From the NCBI GenBank assembly GCA_009667805.1, contig CM019069.1, forward strand, positions 57,901,422 through 57,965,421: DNA of 64,000 nucleotides. Reading direction: 5' to 3'. The DNA is from Leptobrachium leishanense (Eukaryota; Chordata; Amphibia; Anura; Megophryidae). Below the pieces are notes generated by a model, which did no database searches, was not told the DNA's origin, and saw nothing but the letters and a program-made list of their open reading frames with translations. The stretch's first letter is position 1; each line of letters opens with the position of its first letter. Positions 1 through 12,810 of this stretch are shown piece after piece. The translations under genes were made by a program, and so were the position numbers.

Positions 1-1584
1 ATTCTTATAATTGGAAAGACAGCGACATTTCAGATTTGATGGAGTGAACAAAATTTTAAGCACTTAAAACTGGAAGTGATTGCAGTCTATGGATGAGGCT
101 TCAAATCAATAAGTGACCAAAAAAATAGATTGTTACAAAGAGAGATTATGGAGTCCAGATGCAAAAAAAAAATAATAAAACAACTTCTGATTCACACTGC
201 CATCTCCAAATCAGCAACACAAACAGATGAGATTGGGACTGAACAGACTGCTCACCATATTTTAAGCTTCTAATTTGCTGTATATGGTTTGATACATGGA
301 TTATAGTTAAATGACTGTGCTGGCTTCATATTGCCTTGCAACATTTTCAATCCACTTTTTTCCACCGTGGATCTCCATAAGCAGATAAGTTAGATTTCAC
401 ACCCAGGAGATTGGTATTCTGGTAATTTTCTTCCATAAATTATCAAAGATAACTGACATCACCTCTTGCCATCATACAGGAGCCTACATGGCTCAAAAAC
501 ACAATGACAGCAACAAGGGGGCTGTAAGACGGATACTGATGACACATCGAGGCACAGGGAAAGGTACAACAACAGTACTTTATGAAGCACTCTTTTTAGT
601 ACAGACAGGGATGCCATCACAAATCTCGGGGGCCCTTACTGACACAACGGTTGGGGTTGTCCTTCCCTCAGCTGCCCATACCAAAACAAATTAAAATAAA
701 ACATCTTGCCCCCTCTCCAGCTTACTTTATTTTACAGGGGGCAGGCTAAATCCCCAAGGTCAAGTAAGGGGATATAAAGTGTTCCCTGGTGCCTACCATA
801 CTAAATCTCTCCCTCAGTGATGAGTCAGAGTGCTCTTGATGGCCCCAGATACCACAGCACACCGAGAAATTTGCTGGCATCTTGGTGGGCCAGTCCTGGG
901 TGGTACTGGGTGGCCCTTACATCTGTGGCACATAGAAAAGCTGCACAGGATTTGGCCAGAGCCCCATGGAGCCAATGGGCTTCTGAATATATCATGGGCT
1001 GTCACCCACTGATGGCGGCCCTGAGTGCAGATGCCTGGTTTTCACTATGCAAGTGTATGTGTCCAGACCAATGCAGAATTGCAAGCTTAAAGGACCCAGA
1101 GCTGTAGATTTTGGTGAACCTATGTATGATCTTTCTCTTCAAAGTGATATTATTCTCACTTCCTCATCCAAAAGGACCCCCTCTTTCCAATATTTGCATG
1201 TTCCTATTTTCTCCATGTTGGAGGCATTTGCTGTCAAAATAATTTCCTTTCACTGGGCCTGTTATAGGGCATGGATCTAGAGCTACAGCTCCGACAGCCC
1301 ATATTAATCTGGCAATGGTCAAAACGTTCATGTTCTGCTAGAAATTTGGGAATCTGCAGTCTCAAGCATGCTTATAGATTCTTTGCAAACTGAGTGAATG
1401 GCTTTTAAGAACCTTTTTAAATTCCTACTTTTTCCTGGTCCTTGTTCTAAAGTTGGAATATACAAGAGACAAGATCATCAGTATAAGGTCTAATACTTTT
1501 TACACCAAATTTGGGAAAAATTACCATTTTTATCACGGTCCACGTTTCATGCATTAGAGTTCTATCACTTTATAGCTAGTATAC
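1..1584. other. No recognisable gene; AT-rich intron
   Basis: Open frames here (largest about 96 codons at 817-1107) overlap each other in several frames, have no recognisable motif and no supporting splice context. No terminal inverted repeats or tandem structure was seen. Confidence 0.6.
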
Positions 1585-1587
1585 ATA

Positions 1588-1757
1588 CAGGGTTATTCGG
1601 AGAGAGGTGAAAACCAGGAGAATGACTGGAGAAGGGAAACTTCTAGGTCAAAATAGCCAAACCAGGAAAATTCTCCCATTTATCTCACTTTCCAAATCGA
1701 CTATTTGGTCTAGATTGTTCTCTTCTCCTGGTTTTCACCTCTCTCTGAATAACCCCC
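1588..1757. mobile_element. MITE family A, copy 1 (170 bp)
   Basis: The ends are inverted repeats: CAGGGTTATTCGGAGAGAGG at the left and the complementary CTCTCTCTGAATAACCCC at the right. The subterminal arms (GTGAAAACCAGGAGAATGA / TTCTCCTGGTTTTCAC) are also inverted. It is flanked by near-matching trinucleotides (ATA/ATT), suggesting a 3-bp target duplication. There is no coding capacity. Related copies lie at 12811, 33195, 39471 and 47453. The first 11 bases match the longer TIR elements at 3078, 20221 and 39946, so both may be mobilised by the same transposase. Confidence 0.75.
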
Positions 1758-3074
1758 ATTGTGTTTACTCCAATCAACCGTAATGTGTTTTTGCTAACCA
1801 AATACTGTTTCAGGGATCATGTATCACGATTCATTGTACAACAGACTTAAACACAGACACTGAACACTATATAAACCTAACAGTACAAATCATCTTCACA
1901 GTCCTAACATCTATCTCACATCTTGACCGGCTAAACCTCACCTGACCCCTTTCACAGCAATGAACTGATGACAAGGAACAAAACGCAGAGCTGGTACAGG
2001 GGGTCAAAGGTTGGACAAGGCAGAAACCATTATTAATATCATACAGGCAGAAAGGCAGAAAGGCAAAGCAAATTCAAGAATAGGTTTTGGAAACAATTGT
2101 TTTGACACAAGAAAGTAGGAATAATATATATTTTTTTAAGTAGGTTTACACAAAAAGTATTTTAGCTATTGTAACTGAACATATTCCGTCTTATCCTCTG
2201 TTCTAGCAGTTGTACTAAGGGCCTTCTCACAAAACAAGCAAATAGACTTAACCAATGATTAAGGCTACATGGTTACTGCATCAAAACAGGTTTACTGTAT
2301 TGGATTTTAAAAAAAAATGTCGATATTGTATAAAAAAAAAAAAAAAAAAAGACGGAATTACTTTATGAGAAACCTTACAGGCCAAGGCCGCTTGGAACCC
2401 TTTGCCATGTGCGATGAGACAATGCAGACCTCTAGAACAGAATAAAATTACAAGAGTTGCAAGAGAATGAGATCGCTCATTTCTACAAACATGAAAAGTA
2501 ACTTCAAGAGTGAAAGAAAAACGTTTGGGTTTGAGAAAAACATCTAAGAAAATAAAAAAATTAAATGCCAGTTGAGTTGCAAATGTGTTAGGCACTCCAC
2601 ATTAAAATAAAAGAATATGTCGCACGTTCTCAGTGCTAGAATAAAGCTCGTCATATTAACATAAAGGTAGTTTCTATGCGGTGGCTCTTAAACTGCTAGC
2701 ATGAAGTTTTAGATTTTTTTTATTAAATTTCGAAACAAAGTCAAACTTTGTAAAACATGTACATCATGAATAAATTTCAAGAACTGAAATTTGTGACTGC
2801 GTGTCAAGTCTAACAAATTCAATACAGCTCAATGAATGAATGGAAAGGCAGGAAATCAGAAAATATTCCTGCTTGCATTAACTACATAAGAAATGAAGGT
2901 TGTCCACTTGTAAAATGAAATATGGCATTCTTAAAGAATGTACAATGACAACCCGGATATCTGAAAAATAGCATCCATACCCAGGGACAGGAAACCCAGA
3001 GAAATCGGTTCTGCTTGGTAAATATCGTTGATACAATTTTTTTTAAATTTACAGTCTAACAGTTGTATACGCTT
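1758..3074. other. No recognisable gene
   Basis: AT-rich sequence with a poly-A run at about 2332-2350. The 104-codon minus frame at 2281-2595 is low in complexity (poly-F from the A run) and is not credible as a gene. Confidence 0.55.
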
Positions 3075-3077
3075 TTA

Positions 3078-3907
3078 CAGGGTTATTCAAAGATAATCGA
3101 AAAGTCCCCGCATGTTCGGTGACTTTTCGTTCTCTTCAAGTCGGGGTAATTCGGCAATCCCATTTCGGCGACCCTGCGGTGTATTAGGCACCACCACAGG
3201 GCCAGAGCGCAGGGAAAAAGCCTCCGAAAACCTGCCGAAAACTCACTGCAAAAACCCGACAAATGCACGCCGAAACCCGCAAAAACATCTAGATTAACCC
3301 GCCGAAAACGCTGGAAAAACCCGAGCAGGAGCCGATCACACGCAGCGCAGCTGCCAGAAAAACCCGACACCACAGACGAATGGAGTGAATAAATTAGAAA
3401 AACAGTTTGCTTGAATGTTTGAAAAGTGAAACGCTGTTTGCAAAGAAACTACAGAGCGAAAATGTCTGAAATTTACATATGAGATCCAACGAATGATAAA
3501 AAAAATCCAGAAAAATGCTTAAAATATCCTAAAAAAAATCTATAAATAAAGAGACTCTTTACTGCAGAATATTATAATGAACAGTTTATTAGATATTGAG
3601 TTAAAACGGGAATATTTTTAACATTGAAGCCTATGGGATTCGCCTGAATAAACCTGCCGAATTAAACCACCGAATGACAGGGCATTTCGGGAACCTTTCA
3701 CTGCTGGTTTTTGTTCTCTGAACAGCCGAAGCATTGCTTCTCTATGGGGATTTCTCTGCCCTCGAACAGGCACCGTATGTGCAGGCAATTCGCCAACATT
3801 TGGTGAATTGCCTGCTCTCTGGATAGCCGAATGGCCAAGAAAGGTAACCGAATTTTCAGCGTTCGGTTCCCTTTCGGCAGCCATTCGGATCTCTTTGAAT
3901 TACCCTG
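3078..3907 (+). mobile_element. Long TIR element, family H copy 1 (830 bp, non-autonomous)
   Basis: Ends CAGGGTTATTC and its complement GAATTACCCTG are flanked by TTA on both sides (3075-3077 and 3908-3910), a 3-bp target duplication. A subterminal hairpin follows each terminus (for example GAAAAGTCCCCGCATGTTCGGTGACTTTTC). The interior holds a conserved block around TTGAAGCCTATGGGATTCGCCTG. There is no transposase. A 3-bp TTA duplication points to PIF/Harbinger, but the CAGGG end is not typical, so the superfamily is uncertain. Copies: 20221-21126 (inverted) and 39946-40845. Confidence 0.75.
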
Positions 3908-3910
3908 TTA

Positions 3911-6630
3911 ATATTTTAAGTACTTTGGCCAAGTGGTCAAGTGTAGTTTTATAAAATCAAGTGGTTCATACCTTTCACACAAACTAACAAAAATGTTGCA
4001 GTGATACTTTTTTAGTAGACTAAAAACAATGTCATTTTTCACCACACAAAATATTGGAAGCAAATACAAAAATGCTTAGAGGATGTGTGAAAAAGGTAAA
4101 GAAGGGAAGCCCGGAAAGGCATTCAAATTCTGTTCTGTCAGGATAAAACGTGGAAACCGTGAATTGGTGACACATACTGTAGATATGATATACAATAGCT
4201 GGAGAATCCAGCATCCCCTCCATAGCCCACATATCTATAAGCCATCTAATAAAGACCTTGAATCCAGAAAGGCTTCATGGTCTTCGATTCAAGGGCCACT
4301 GCTTTGGAAAGCCATCTTTTCATGGTGTTCCTCCCGACAAGTCCAGTGTTCTAGAAGCCATCTACTTGTTGATCCTTGAGCTAGGAAGCTCAAGTTATGT
4401 TTTTATGGACCTTCTGGGAAATCCTTTCTTCATTAGCAATCACATCACGACATTTGCTTGAAACCAGGCCCATTTTAACAAGTTGTCTGGTCATTGATCC
4501 CAGTGTTGGAAGTTCATTTCCATAGCAGTCCTCTATAAAGCCCTCCCTTAATGTGACAAGCTCAGAGGAACCCGTCTCCAGGAAGCCATCTACTCCCATA
4601 CAATGAAACCAATCCGAAGGATTTACAGACGCAATATTCAAGTTGGCCAGGTAGAGGAGAATAAAGGGAAGGCAGAGAAGTTTAGAGAAAGTAATAAATT
4701 AAAAAACATTTTATCAGAATTGTATTTGTGTACCATATACAGTAGTCATCCTATTTTCTTAGTATTTTTCCCTTCGTTTTCATTAAATAAAACGTTTTAA
4801 GAGTATACATTTTTAATATATTCTAAAGACAAATACAAAATATTAATTCTTAAATCTGCTGCACACTAAAAACACGTAAAATGTTATCTGAAAAGCTTAA
4901 TATACTCATCAAGTAAAAGGAGGACCGCCCGTTCTGCTAGATGGAATATAGGGTGGTTACTAACAGGAAGGATATTGAAATGGCAGCTTTATTTCACCAA
5001 GCAAAACTCAGAAACACTTAAATTGTAGAGTTAACTTTGAGAAATACATTCTAGAATCCAAAGGTGTCTCACTAGCAGTGTCTTCGAATATCAAATGAGA
5101 GAGATCAATAAGTCGGTGCATACAAATCCGAAGACCATTTTCTACCTACTCTGATCCTGCCAAACTCCAATTCGACATGATGCCTACAAAATTAAATTAC
5201 AGTCCGCTGAAGAAAAATGCCGGAGAGGCACAAAGGGCAGAATAAAGCATGAAGTACTAGTTATCTGCATTACCCAACCTTTGAACAGGGCGTTCTTAAC
5301 TGCGGATTAATGTTTTACTGAACAGCGTATGAATTATTACCAGTACCTCAACATGCTTCAAGCATATTATAAAAATAAAAAAAAAAGCTAAATTTCTTTA
5401 GCTGGTGACAGTTGGCATCGATCCCAGATTCTGTCTCTTCTTCACACTTCTTGGAATATCAGATAAAGAGAGAGCATGAGTGACATTATTGTGCACTCTA
5501 TTTGCCAATATCAGGAGATATCTGGATATGGACTAGCAACTTCAGCATTGCGTCATACAAAGGCAAGTCTGCCATTCTCACGCACACCGGCATGACATGT
5601 AATTTATGACTGGATGCATCTCTAGTTCTCCATGCCAACTACACCTTCTCACTCAGTATGACTTTCTACATCTAACTATAGCACGAACGTTTCTAGAAGA
5701 GATCATATGAGTTTACAACACGGCAAAGAAGTTCCTTTATATTTCAATGAAAGCTATGGGGGGGTTGTATTTCGCATGAAAAAAATGGCACACTGGCACT
5801 GGCTTTCTGTGAAGCTTCACACCATATGAGTACTGGTGTGACATTTGTACTGACACCAATACAGTGGTAATTCCATGCTGGTGTTAAACAAAGCTCACGT
5901 CTAAAGCAGCAGAATCTGCTTAGTGTTAACCCTAACCCTAAAATGTACTTTGCCAGTAAAAGGATGTTGCCAAGTTTCACAAAAATGGAGCTTGTGCATA
6001 AACCCAAGGAATATGACTTATTTACGCCATTATCCTAATCAAAGGAAACATTTTTATACTGTGACTTTTTCGCTGCATCATCCCCCAGCAACCACCCACA
6101 AGACGTTTGGCGACTTTTACTGCAGAATATTTTTTGAGGATTTTCTCATGGCAGCAGCATCTCTGAGCTTTCTCATACTACTCCTACTGGGATTAGAACT
6201 CTATTATCCATGGTTGGGTCACCACTCATCACTAGCACTCATCCAGCCTTTTACTGTGGATCCCAATGGCAAAGCTGGAAAGTTGACTGGAAGATTTAAC
6301 CTTTACATGACTGACCGGTTTATATACACATCGAAAAGCACTCATCGAAAAGCCATACAGTGTTCGTGCAAAAACAACATTTATGAAAGGGAGTAGAAGA
6401 GGCACTATGGCGTGCAAGGGTTAGTGGAAACTGGGATTCCCCAGTGAATCAATCATAGCAGGTTCCACATAGAAAGATATGGCCAATAGGCCTGAGAAAT
6501 TCATAGCCAAAGAAAACCCACTATGGGATTTGATATGGCTGCTTTAATTGGAGAGGAGGAGATGCAATGATTCGGCTGCATACATGAGCCTATATCAGGT
6601 ATGTACTTATAGTACATAGAAGTACTTGAT
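3911..6630. other. No recognisable gene; short telomere-like motif
   Basis: About 2.7 kb of intron without clear repeats or coding. TTAACCCTAACCCTA occurs at 5926-5940, two telomere-like units only. The 157-codon plus frame at 5923-6396 has no recognisable domain and no splice-site support. Confidence 0.5.
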
Positions 6631-6639
6631 AAAAGCTTG

Positions 6640-6705
6640 TGTATCAAGTCGAAACGTTGCATCTCCTTTGCTCTGAGTAAAGCAGCCGTATCAAATCCTG
6701 CAGCG
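6640..6705 (+). repeat. Dispersed retro-type 3' motif (GAAACG class), copy 1
   Basis: The stretch around TATCAAGTCGAAACGTTGCA, followed by a GAGTAAAG signal-like segment, resembles stretches at 26236, 27475 (minus), 30625 and 44960 (minus). Each has a GAAACG core close to an AATAAA-like or TAAAG-like segment. Such tails are common in frog interspersed repeats. The exact family is not recognised. Confidence 0.35.
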
Positions 6706-6766
6706 TGAACAGCATTTACTTGTCTTTAGAAGAGGCAATGTGAGGGAGAGACACAAGTGAAAGAGT

Positions 6767-6890
6767 GGTCAGAAACCTTGGCCCTCCGGATGTTTTGCAA
6801 CTACATCTTCCAAGATGCTCAGCCACTCATTAGGCCGACAGAAACCCGTGGTGAATATAGTCCCAAAACATCTGGAGTGTTAAGGTAAAC
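6767..6890. mobile_element. MITE family B, copy 1
   Basis: Degenerate inverted-repeat unit of about 120 bp. CCTTGGCCCTCCGGATGTTT at the left is complementary to AAAACATCTGGAGTGTTAAGG at the right, with inner ACTACATCTTCC / ATAGTCCC arms. It is the same family as 14495, 41761 and 49220; the last shows an 8-bp target duplication, which places the family in hAT. Confidence 0.65.
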
Positions 6891-6902
6891 ACATTATATG
6901 CA

Positions 6903-7690
6903 TTAAAACCTTGTACTGCTTGTGCCTTGTGCGCACTTAGAGGGGCTACCCTCCCGACAGGACCCAGGTAGATGCAAAGATCTGGTATATTGTCACCATG
7001 GAACGCTTGATGGCGATCCTTCGCAACAGGATGCCCCATTTTGAACGGGTGTGGTCTCCCTGTTTGACGGAGTTTGCCTCCCTAGGGACAACTGATTTGT
7101 TCCATTGTCTGGCTGATCTACCGGCATTGCTTAGGCCTCCCGCCTCTTCCCCTTCAGTGGCCCGTGCTGCCCGTCCTCCAGTCGGTTCTCCCTGACCGGT
7201 GCTTTTGCTTCATCCCGAGTCCGTCCCATAACCCCCATTTTTCCCCCTCTCTTTCTATTCCCCTTCTTTCTATCCTCTTTTCTCCTCTCTCCCTCGTACC
7301 TGCTTTCCCCTCCCCCTCTATCTTTGTTTTGTGGGTCTTCCCCCCCCACCCTCATTTTTTTTTCTTCCCGTTGACAGGGTTCCTCTTCCCTGCCCTTCTC
7401 CCCTTTCTGTATTCTCTTGCCTTTTTCAACTGCGAGGACCTTTTTTGTTTTCGGGAAAACGCTTTTACGCACCTTGGTGTGCTTTGACTGTCGCTGGTGC
7501 TGCACACTCCCACTCCGGTGTCATCTTTGTTGCTTTGTCACCAGTCTCCTCTTGCTACGCACTTCACCCATTAGATGCTTTTGTACTCCTACAGTTGTGA
7601 CATGTACCTTTCACTTGCTGTACTGTATTTTGTTTCGTTGGCCGTTCTGGCTTAATAAAACCCTTTATTACAAAATAAAAACCTTGCACT
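6903..7690 (+). pseudogene. LINE-like ORF2 C-terminus and 3' UTR remnant
   Basis: Reading plus from about 6963, one frame gives TQVDAKIWYIVTMERLMAIL continuing to RMPHFERVWSPCLTEF. Its spacing resembles the extreme C-terminus of L1/Tx1-type ORF2 proteins (an aromatic-rich IW..I..ME, then F..VW.P). It is followed by a CT-rich stretch (7230-7430) and a tail with AATAAAACCC at about 7654, then A-rich sequence near 7680, as at a retrotransposed 3' end. The reverse transcriptase itself is missing. The assignment rests on family resemblance of a short peptide. The low-complexity frames over the CT tract are not genes. Confidence 0.4.
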
Positions 7691-7695
7691 TTTAA

Positions 7696-8702
7696 ATAGG
7701 ATTGTTATTCACTCTCTGACTTCTAGTGACTGGAAAGTCAGATTTACAAAACTGATATCACAATTGGTCAGTTGGCTGTCATTTTCCCAGCCTGGCTACG
7801 AAGTTATAAATTTGGTTATGAAGTCGCTGCTTAGCAGATAAGCCTATTGTCATTTCTACTTGCAGAAAGCACAGAGGTCACCTAGCCATGAAATCGCATT
7901 CCTGGTTGACCTGATGTTAAGAGTGATAGAAAGGTCAGTGTCTCATGAATATATTCAGCTCTGGGCACACGGACGTAAACGATGCCATTTCAAACACAAT
8001 AACTCTGATAGGTAAAGTGGGAGAAAAGGAGAAAGAAAAATAATAAAATAGCTTTTTTTTGTTCCCCTCCATTTTGCTAATTAATATGTCAGAGCCCATA
8101 AAGAAGAAAGTCGTCAGCTTTTCTCAGGCACTGCATCATTTTAAAAGAGCGCAGTCAGCACCGTCTCAGCAGACAGTCAATACATATTAAAAGGAGTTCC
8201 AAGTGGTAAATCAAAATGAAATGCGAAAAGGGGAAAGGGTAAGAACGGAGATGACTAATAAATAACAACACTGCAAATAAAAGCAACAGTATATCACCAC
8301 AATATAGATACCAGTTTTTATAAAACAAATATTAAAAAATGAGAAAGGAGGCATATGTAGACAGAACGATGTATTTTAATTATTTTAATCTGTATTAACT
8401 GACGGATAAAAACCACAAAATTGTTTTGGCTTGTGGTAGTGGAAAGCACATTCCAAAGCAGACACACAAGATTTCCATTGGGTTTATGCAAAAAAAACAC
8501 GAAAAAAAACACATTGTAAAAGTGGAACAATTATCACGAAAGCCAAAGAATAACGTTTGTTGCTGACTACATTTCTATAGCTTTACCCCAGCCATGGTCT
8601 CTGTATGCAGCTCACCAATGGCACTTTTGGTATGTAACTCCTAGACTTGGTTTCCCAGAGGAAAAAAATTGGGATAAAATTAGAAAAGACAGAGTTCCAC
8701 GC
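7696..8702. other. No recognisable gene; AT-rich
   Basis: Poly-A/T-rich intron with no repeat ends or credible open frame. The 70-codon minus frame at 8318-8530 reflects poly-A runs. Confidence 0.55.
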
Positions 8703-9045
8703 TTAACACCTTCACTACCAACATAGATTATACTCTATATTAAAAAACACCTACTGGTGCACCAATATCATGTATTTTCCACTAGGTGTAATTATGAAGC
8801 AGTGCAAAGTAATTTCATTTATTGCATTGAAATTCACTTTCAGTTGGGCTCCATATTGTGCCTATGAGATTTTAGCACCTCAGGCATGACACACAATGTG
8901 CTAAAACAGTTTGAGCAGCTAGGGGACTCGGTCTAAAACACCTAGACCCAGCTAGCTCAGTATGAAGCGCCAACTGCAGTAGCTCTTTTCAGCCAGCAGA
9001 TGGTGATGTCTGCCCATCAAATAGGGCTACTACAGTATAACTTGA
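8703..9045 (+). mobile_element. Dispersed repeat family E, copy 1
   Basis: Starts at a TTAA (8703-8706) with TTAACACCTTCACTACCAAC. It shares this start, the middle block TTTATTGCATTGAAATT...GGGCTCC and the CAG(C/A)AGATGGTGAT motif with the inverted copy at 14033-14364. About 340 bp, no coding capacity. The TTAA edge suggests a TTAA-type element, but a matching second end was not confirmed. Confidence 0.45.
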
Positions 9046-9486
9046 AACTCTGGAAATCAGAAAATGGAAAGGCAAAAAATAAATCAGTAGACCATTAAAA
9101 CGTCTTGCGCTCTATCCAAGCAGACGGAATCCAAATCAGGCAATTTATTTGACATTAATATCAATACTAAACTAGAAGACATGAGGAAGGATCCCTGAAG
9201 TCTGTTACTAATTGCAAGGATAGCGCTCTATGAAGCAGGTGTGTCAATTCATTAATAGTATTCCTTCACTGGACAATGTATCAGGAGGTCAATCATCTGG
9301 GAAAAACAAGTCTAGAAAACCACACATGGCAATCAATTTCTCAGTTTCAGAGATCTGCCTACCAAGGAAGCTGAAAAGACAGACTAGACATGCACAACAA
9401 CCGTGCTTTCTTTGACAATAATAGTGTAAAGGCAAAACCATCTGCTGTATATGTGGGCAGTGACTTGTCTAAAGATGGCAATCATT

Positions 9487-10119
9487 AGGGTTATTTAGAG
9501 AACACCGAAATTTCGGTGCACTCTCGTCCGACAATTTCAGTTCGCCGACCCAGCGGTGAATTCAGAATTCACTGCGGAGTCCCCAAAGTACGCCGGACGG
9601 GATCTGCCGAACACCGCCACCAACTGCCGAAAAAGCCAATCAGCCGCCAAACTAAAGGAAAATAAAAAAAAAAACGTAAGAAAAAAAAAAAATGGAAATC
9701 AAAAACGTCGCTGAAAAAAATCCTGAAAGATCCCTAAAAAAGAATGTAAAAAATAAACAAAAAAGCTTTTGCTGCAAATGAAAAGAATAAACCGTTCAAT
9801 AAAAATGCAATTCTTTATTTATATTGAATCCTATGGGATTCGCCTGTTTAAACCTGTTGAACTGAACCACCGAAAATCTTGGCATTTCGTCAACATTTGG
9901 GTGCAGTTCGGTGTTCTCTGAATAACCATTACTTCTCTATGAGCAAATTTCACTGTCGCCAAATTGCGGCGTTCTGTACTGTATTACGCTGGCGATTCGC
10001 CAATATTTAGCCAATTGTCAACTTTGTGAATAGCCGAACTGCAATGAAATTGCACCGTCCGGTGAAATTCACCATTCGATACAATTCGGTGGAAATTTCG
10101 GCTCATGTTGAATAATCCT
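9487..10119. mobile_element. TIR element related to family H (subfamily H'), about 630 bp
   Basis: Left end AGGGTTATTTAGAGAACACC and right end TTGAATAATCCT are imperfect inverted repeats. Inside are CACCGAAATTTCGGTGCAC, the conserved TTGAATCCTATGGGATTCGC block and several CACCG/CGGTG hairpins. Flanking bases are T-rich (TTA close by on both sides), but the exact duplication is unclear. It is more divergent than the 3078/20221/39946 group and closest to 44126-44856. Confidence 0.6.
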
Positions 10120-10122
10120 TTA

Positions 10123-11608
10123 CATATCAAGAAAATACCATCATGAACCTGGAGGTATACCAATAAAAGAAATATAAACTTGAGATTTCACGACCATAGA
10201 AGATGGTTTGATCCACTTTGCCCATTAATGGGGTCCTTTCATTAGATGACCCTGGTGGCGCAATCTTCTTAAACAGATTCTAGTCTTAAAATTAAATGGC
10301 AGCAACATTTTTCACGAGCAGAATGATGTCAGAATTAGCAACGCTCTAGCCATAATACTCTGAAAAAGGCAAGAGCTTATTTATCGAAAGAAGTCATGGT
10401 GGTAGACTTTATGCATAAACAAGATGACCTCATAGATGTAAAGTGAATCAATCAGTTAACGCATTTTAGCATAACTCTCCCATATATATTTGGAGAGTTT
10501 CAAAACGAGACTTCTAAATAGTTAATTTATTTTGACAAATATCTCAATCTTAAATATCACAAAACCAGCTTTTTTAGATTTGTTTTAGCGCAGGGAGATG
10601 CTATTTTTCTCTAAGTGTTTGTTTCCTTTCTCCGTTGAAGAAGTCTTCTTTGACAATGCTTTGACATGATTATAAGAGTTCTAAATCTTATTTTTCTAGA
10701 TATTTCAGCCATTAATGCTTTGAAATAATGGCATTTTTTTTTAAAGACTCATTTTGCCAATTACATCCATCCGAGTCTTTTCATCGGCCGTGAATCAATC
10801 ACTGGTTATGTTTTCGTAGTATTAAGTTGCACAATATAAAGGAAATTTGGCTCAGGGAAGGAAAAGATGACTGCTTGTGATTTAATAGGTAGTGACTTGC
10901 ACTATGTATGATGTAAGTGCAGCAGGCACCAGTTCTTTAACTTTATAGCTTTCCCTTCCCACTATGCTGAATTGAATGTCTAGACATGTCACAGATTATA
11001 ATGGCAGTGTCTCCGGAACAGGTGGTTTACTTGTCCGCTCTGGCTGTCCAGCATTAATCCTATTAATTAAATGCATATATTGGGATTCTCCAAAAAAAAA
11101 AATTCTTTTACTATATAGTGGTGATTTTCAGAGGGAATCACATTTTCTTTTTTTTTTGTGGGGATCTCCAAGCACCAATAATGCTTCAGTTATTCAACGT
11201 GATGGTATGTCACGTGTTTGTGCCTTTCCCAAGAGCAGTAGGAGAAAAACTACGGCACTCCGTACTATACCACCTGGCCAAAAAAGTCACCACCGGGATT
11301 TAAGTAAGAAAATAGGTAACAGCCTTCCATTAGATAATTACTGCAGTGATTAATAGGTTTCTGCTGGCAAAAAATGACTTCAGCTGACTCCCTTAATATC
11401 CTGAATGAGCAGGTTTTTCCAACAATGGATTTTTTCCTTCCCTGATGGCACGGACATATTCAAAGATGACAATGCCAGAGTCATCGGACTCAAATTGTGC
11501 AAGGTTAACTCAGGGAGCATGAGACATCATTTTCATACATGATAATGCCAACTAGCACTTTACATGGAGATCCTGAGGTATACATAAAGCATAGATGTCT
11601 AATATATA
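10123..11608. other. No recognisable gene
   Basis: Intron with one small hairpin around AACTCTCCCATATATATTTG (10473-10499) and no other structure. The plus frame at 10976-11353 has no recognisable domain and reads through low-complexity lysine and phenylalanine codons. Confidence 0.5.
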
Positions 11609-11610
11609 TA

Positions 11611-12803
11611 CACTATATTGCCAAAAGTATTCGCTCACCCATCCAAATAATCAGAATCAGGTGTTCCAATCACTTCCATGGCCACAGGTATATAAAATAA
11701 AGCACCTAGGCATGCAGACTGTTTTTACAAACATTTGTGAAAGAATGGGTCGCTCTCAGGAGCTCAGTAAATTCCAGCGTGGAACTGTGATAGGATGCCA
11801 CCTGTGCAACAAATCCAGTCGTGAAATTTCCTCGCTCCTAAATATTCCACAGTCAGCTGTATTATAAGAACATGGAAGTGTTTGGGAACAACAGCAACTC
11901 AGCCATGAAGTGGTAGGCCACGTAAACTGACGGAGCGGGGTCAGTGGATGCTGAGGCGCATATAGTGAAGAGGTTGCCAACTTTCTGCAGAGTCAATCGC
12001 TACAGACCTCCAAACTTCATGTGGCCTTCAGATTAGCTCAAGAACAGTGCGTAGAGAGCTTCATGGAATGGGTTTCCATGGACGAGCAGCTGCATCCAAG
12101 TCATACATCACCAAGTGCAATGCAAAGCATTGGATGCAGTGGTGTAAAGCACCCCGCCACTGGACTCTAGAGCAGTAGAGATGCGTTCTCTGGAGTGACG
12201 AATTGCACTTCTACATCTGGTAATCTGATGGGCGAGTCTGGGTTTGGTGGTTGCCAGGAGAACGGTACTTGTCTGACTGCATTGTGTAAAGTTTGGTGGA
12301 GGGGGGATTATGATGTGGGGTTGTTTTTCAGGAGCTGGGCTTGGCTTCAGCATACCAAGACATTTTGGACAATTCCATGCTCCCAACTTTGTGGGAACAG
12401 TTTGGAGCTGGCCCCTTCCTCTTCCAACATGACTGTGCACCAGTGCACAAAGCAAGGTCCATAAAGACATGGATGACAGAGTCTGGTGTGGAGGAACTTG
12501 ACTGGCCTGCACAGAGTCCTGACCTCAACCCGATAGAACACCTTTGGGATGAATTAGAGCAGAGACTGAAAGCCAGGCCTTCTCGTCCAACATCAGTGTG
12601 TGACCTCACAAATGCGCTTCTGGAAGAATGGTCAAAAATTTCCCTAAACACACTCCTAAACCTTGTGGACAGCCTTCCCAGAAGAGTTGAAGCTTTTATA
12701 GCTGCAAAGGGTGGACCAACGTCATATTGAATTAGGAATGGGATGTCACTTAAGTTCATATGCGAGTCAAGGCAGGTGAGCGAATACTTTTGGCAATATA
12801 GTA
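11611..12803 (+). mobile_element. Tc1/mariner element (about 1.19 kb)
   Basis: The ends CACTATATTGCCAAAAGTAT and its near complement ATACTTTTGGCAATATAGT are flanked by TA dinucleotides (11609-11610 and 12804-12805), the Tc1/mariner target duplication. This terminal sequence is a well-known Tc1-like family found in fishes and frogs. The length is normal for a full element (about 1.2 kb), but the single gene is broken. It abuts, 7 bp later, a 5'-truncated family A MITE. Confidence 0.9.
11745..12730 (+). pseudogene. Tc1-like transposase, frameshifted
   Basis: The N-terminal part (MGRSQELSKFQRG, then CNKSSREISSLLNIPQS) is the paired-like helix-turn-helix DNA-binding region. It stops early at about 11865 after an indel. 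The middle is in other frames: WSDELHFYIW near 12192 holds the first catalytic Asp and is followed at once by a TAA. The C-terminal part (12341-12730) is intact, with the second Asp in QHDCAPVH and the Glu in NPIEHLWDELE, 34 residues apart (DD34E), ending GGPTSY. Several indels and stops mean no full transposase can be made. It lies antisense to the inferred host gene. Confidence 0.9.
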
Positions 12804-12810
12804 TATAGTA

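Noticed and set aside
5923..6396. 157-codon plus frame
   Set aside because: No recognisable domain, no splice sites in the right places, and opposite to the inferred host gene; kept only as unannotated intron.
7131..7505. Lysine/glutamate-rich 124-codon minus frame and serine/phenylalanine-rich plus frames
   Set aside because: Product of the CT-rich tract at 7230-7430; overlapping frames on both strands, low complexity.
12108..12759. Minus-strand frames of 134 and 143 codons
   Set aside because: Antisense shadows of the Tc1 transposase remnant on plus.
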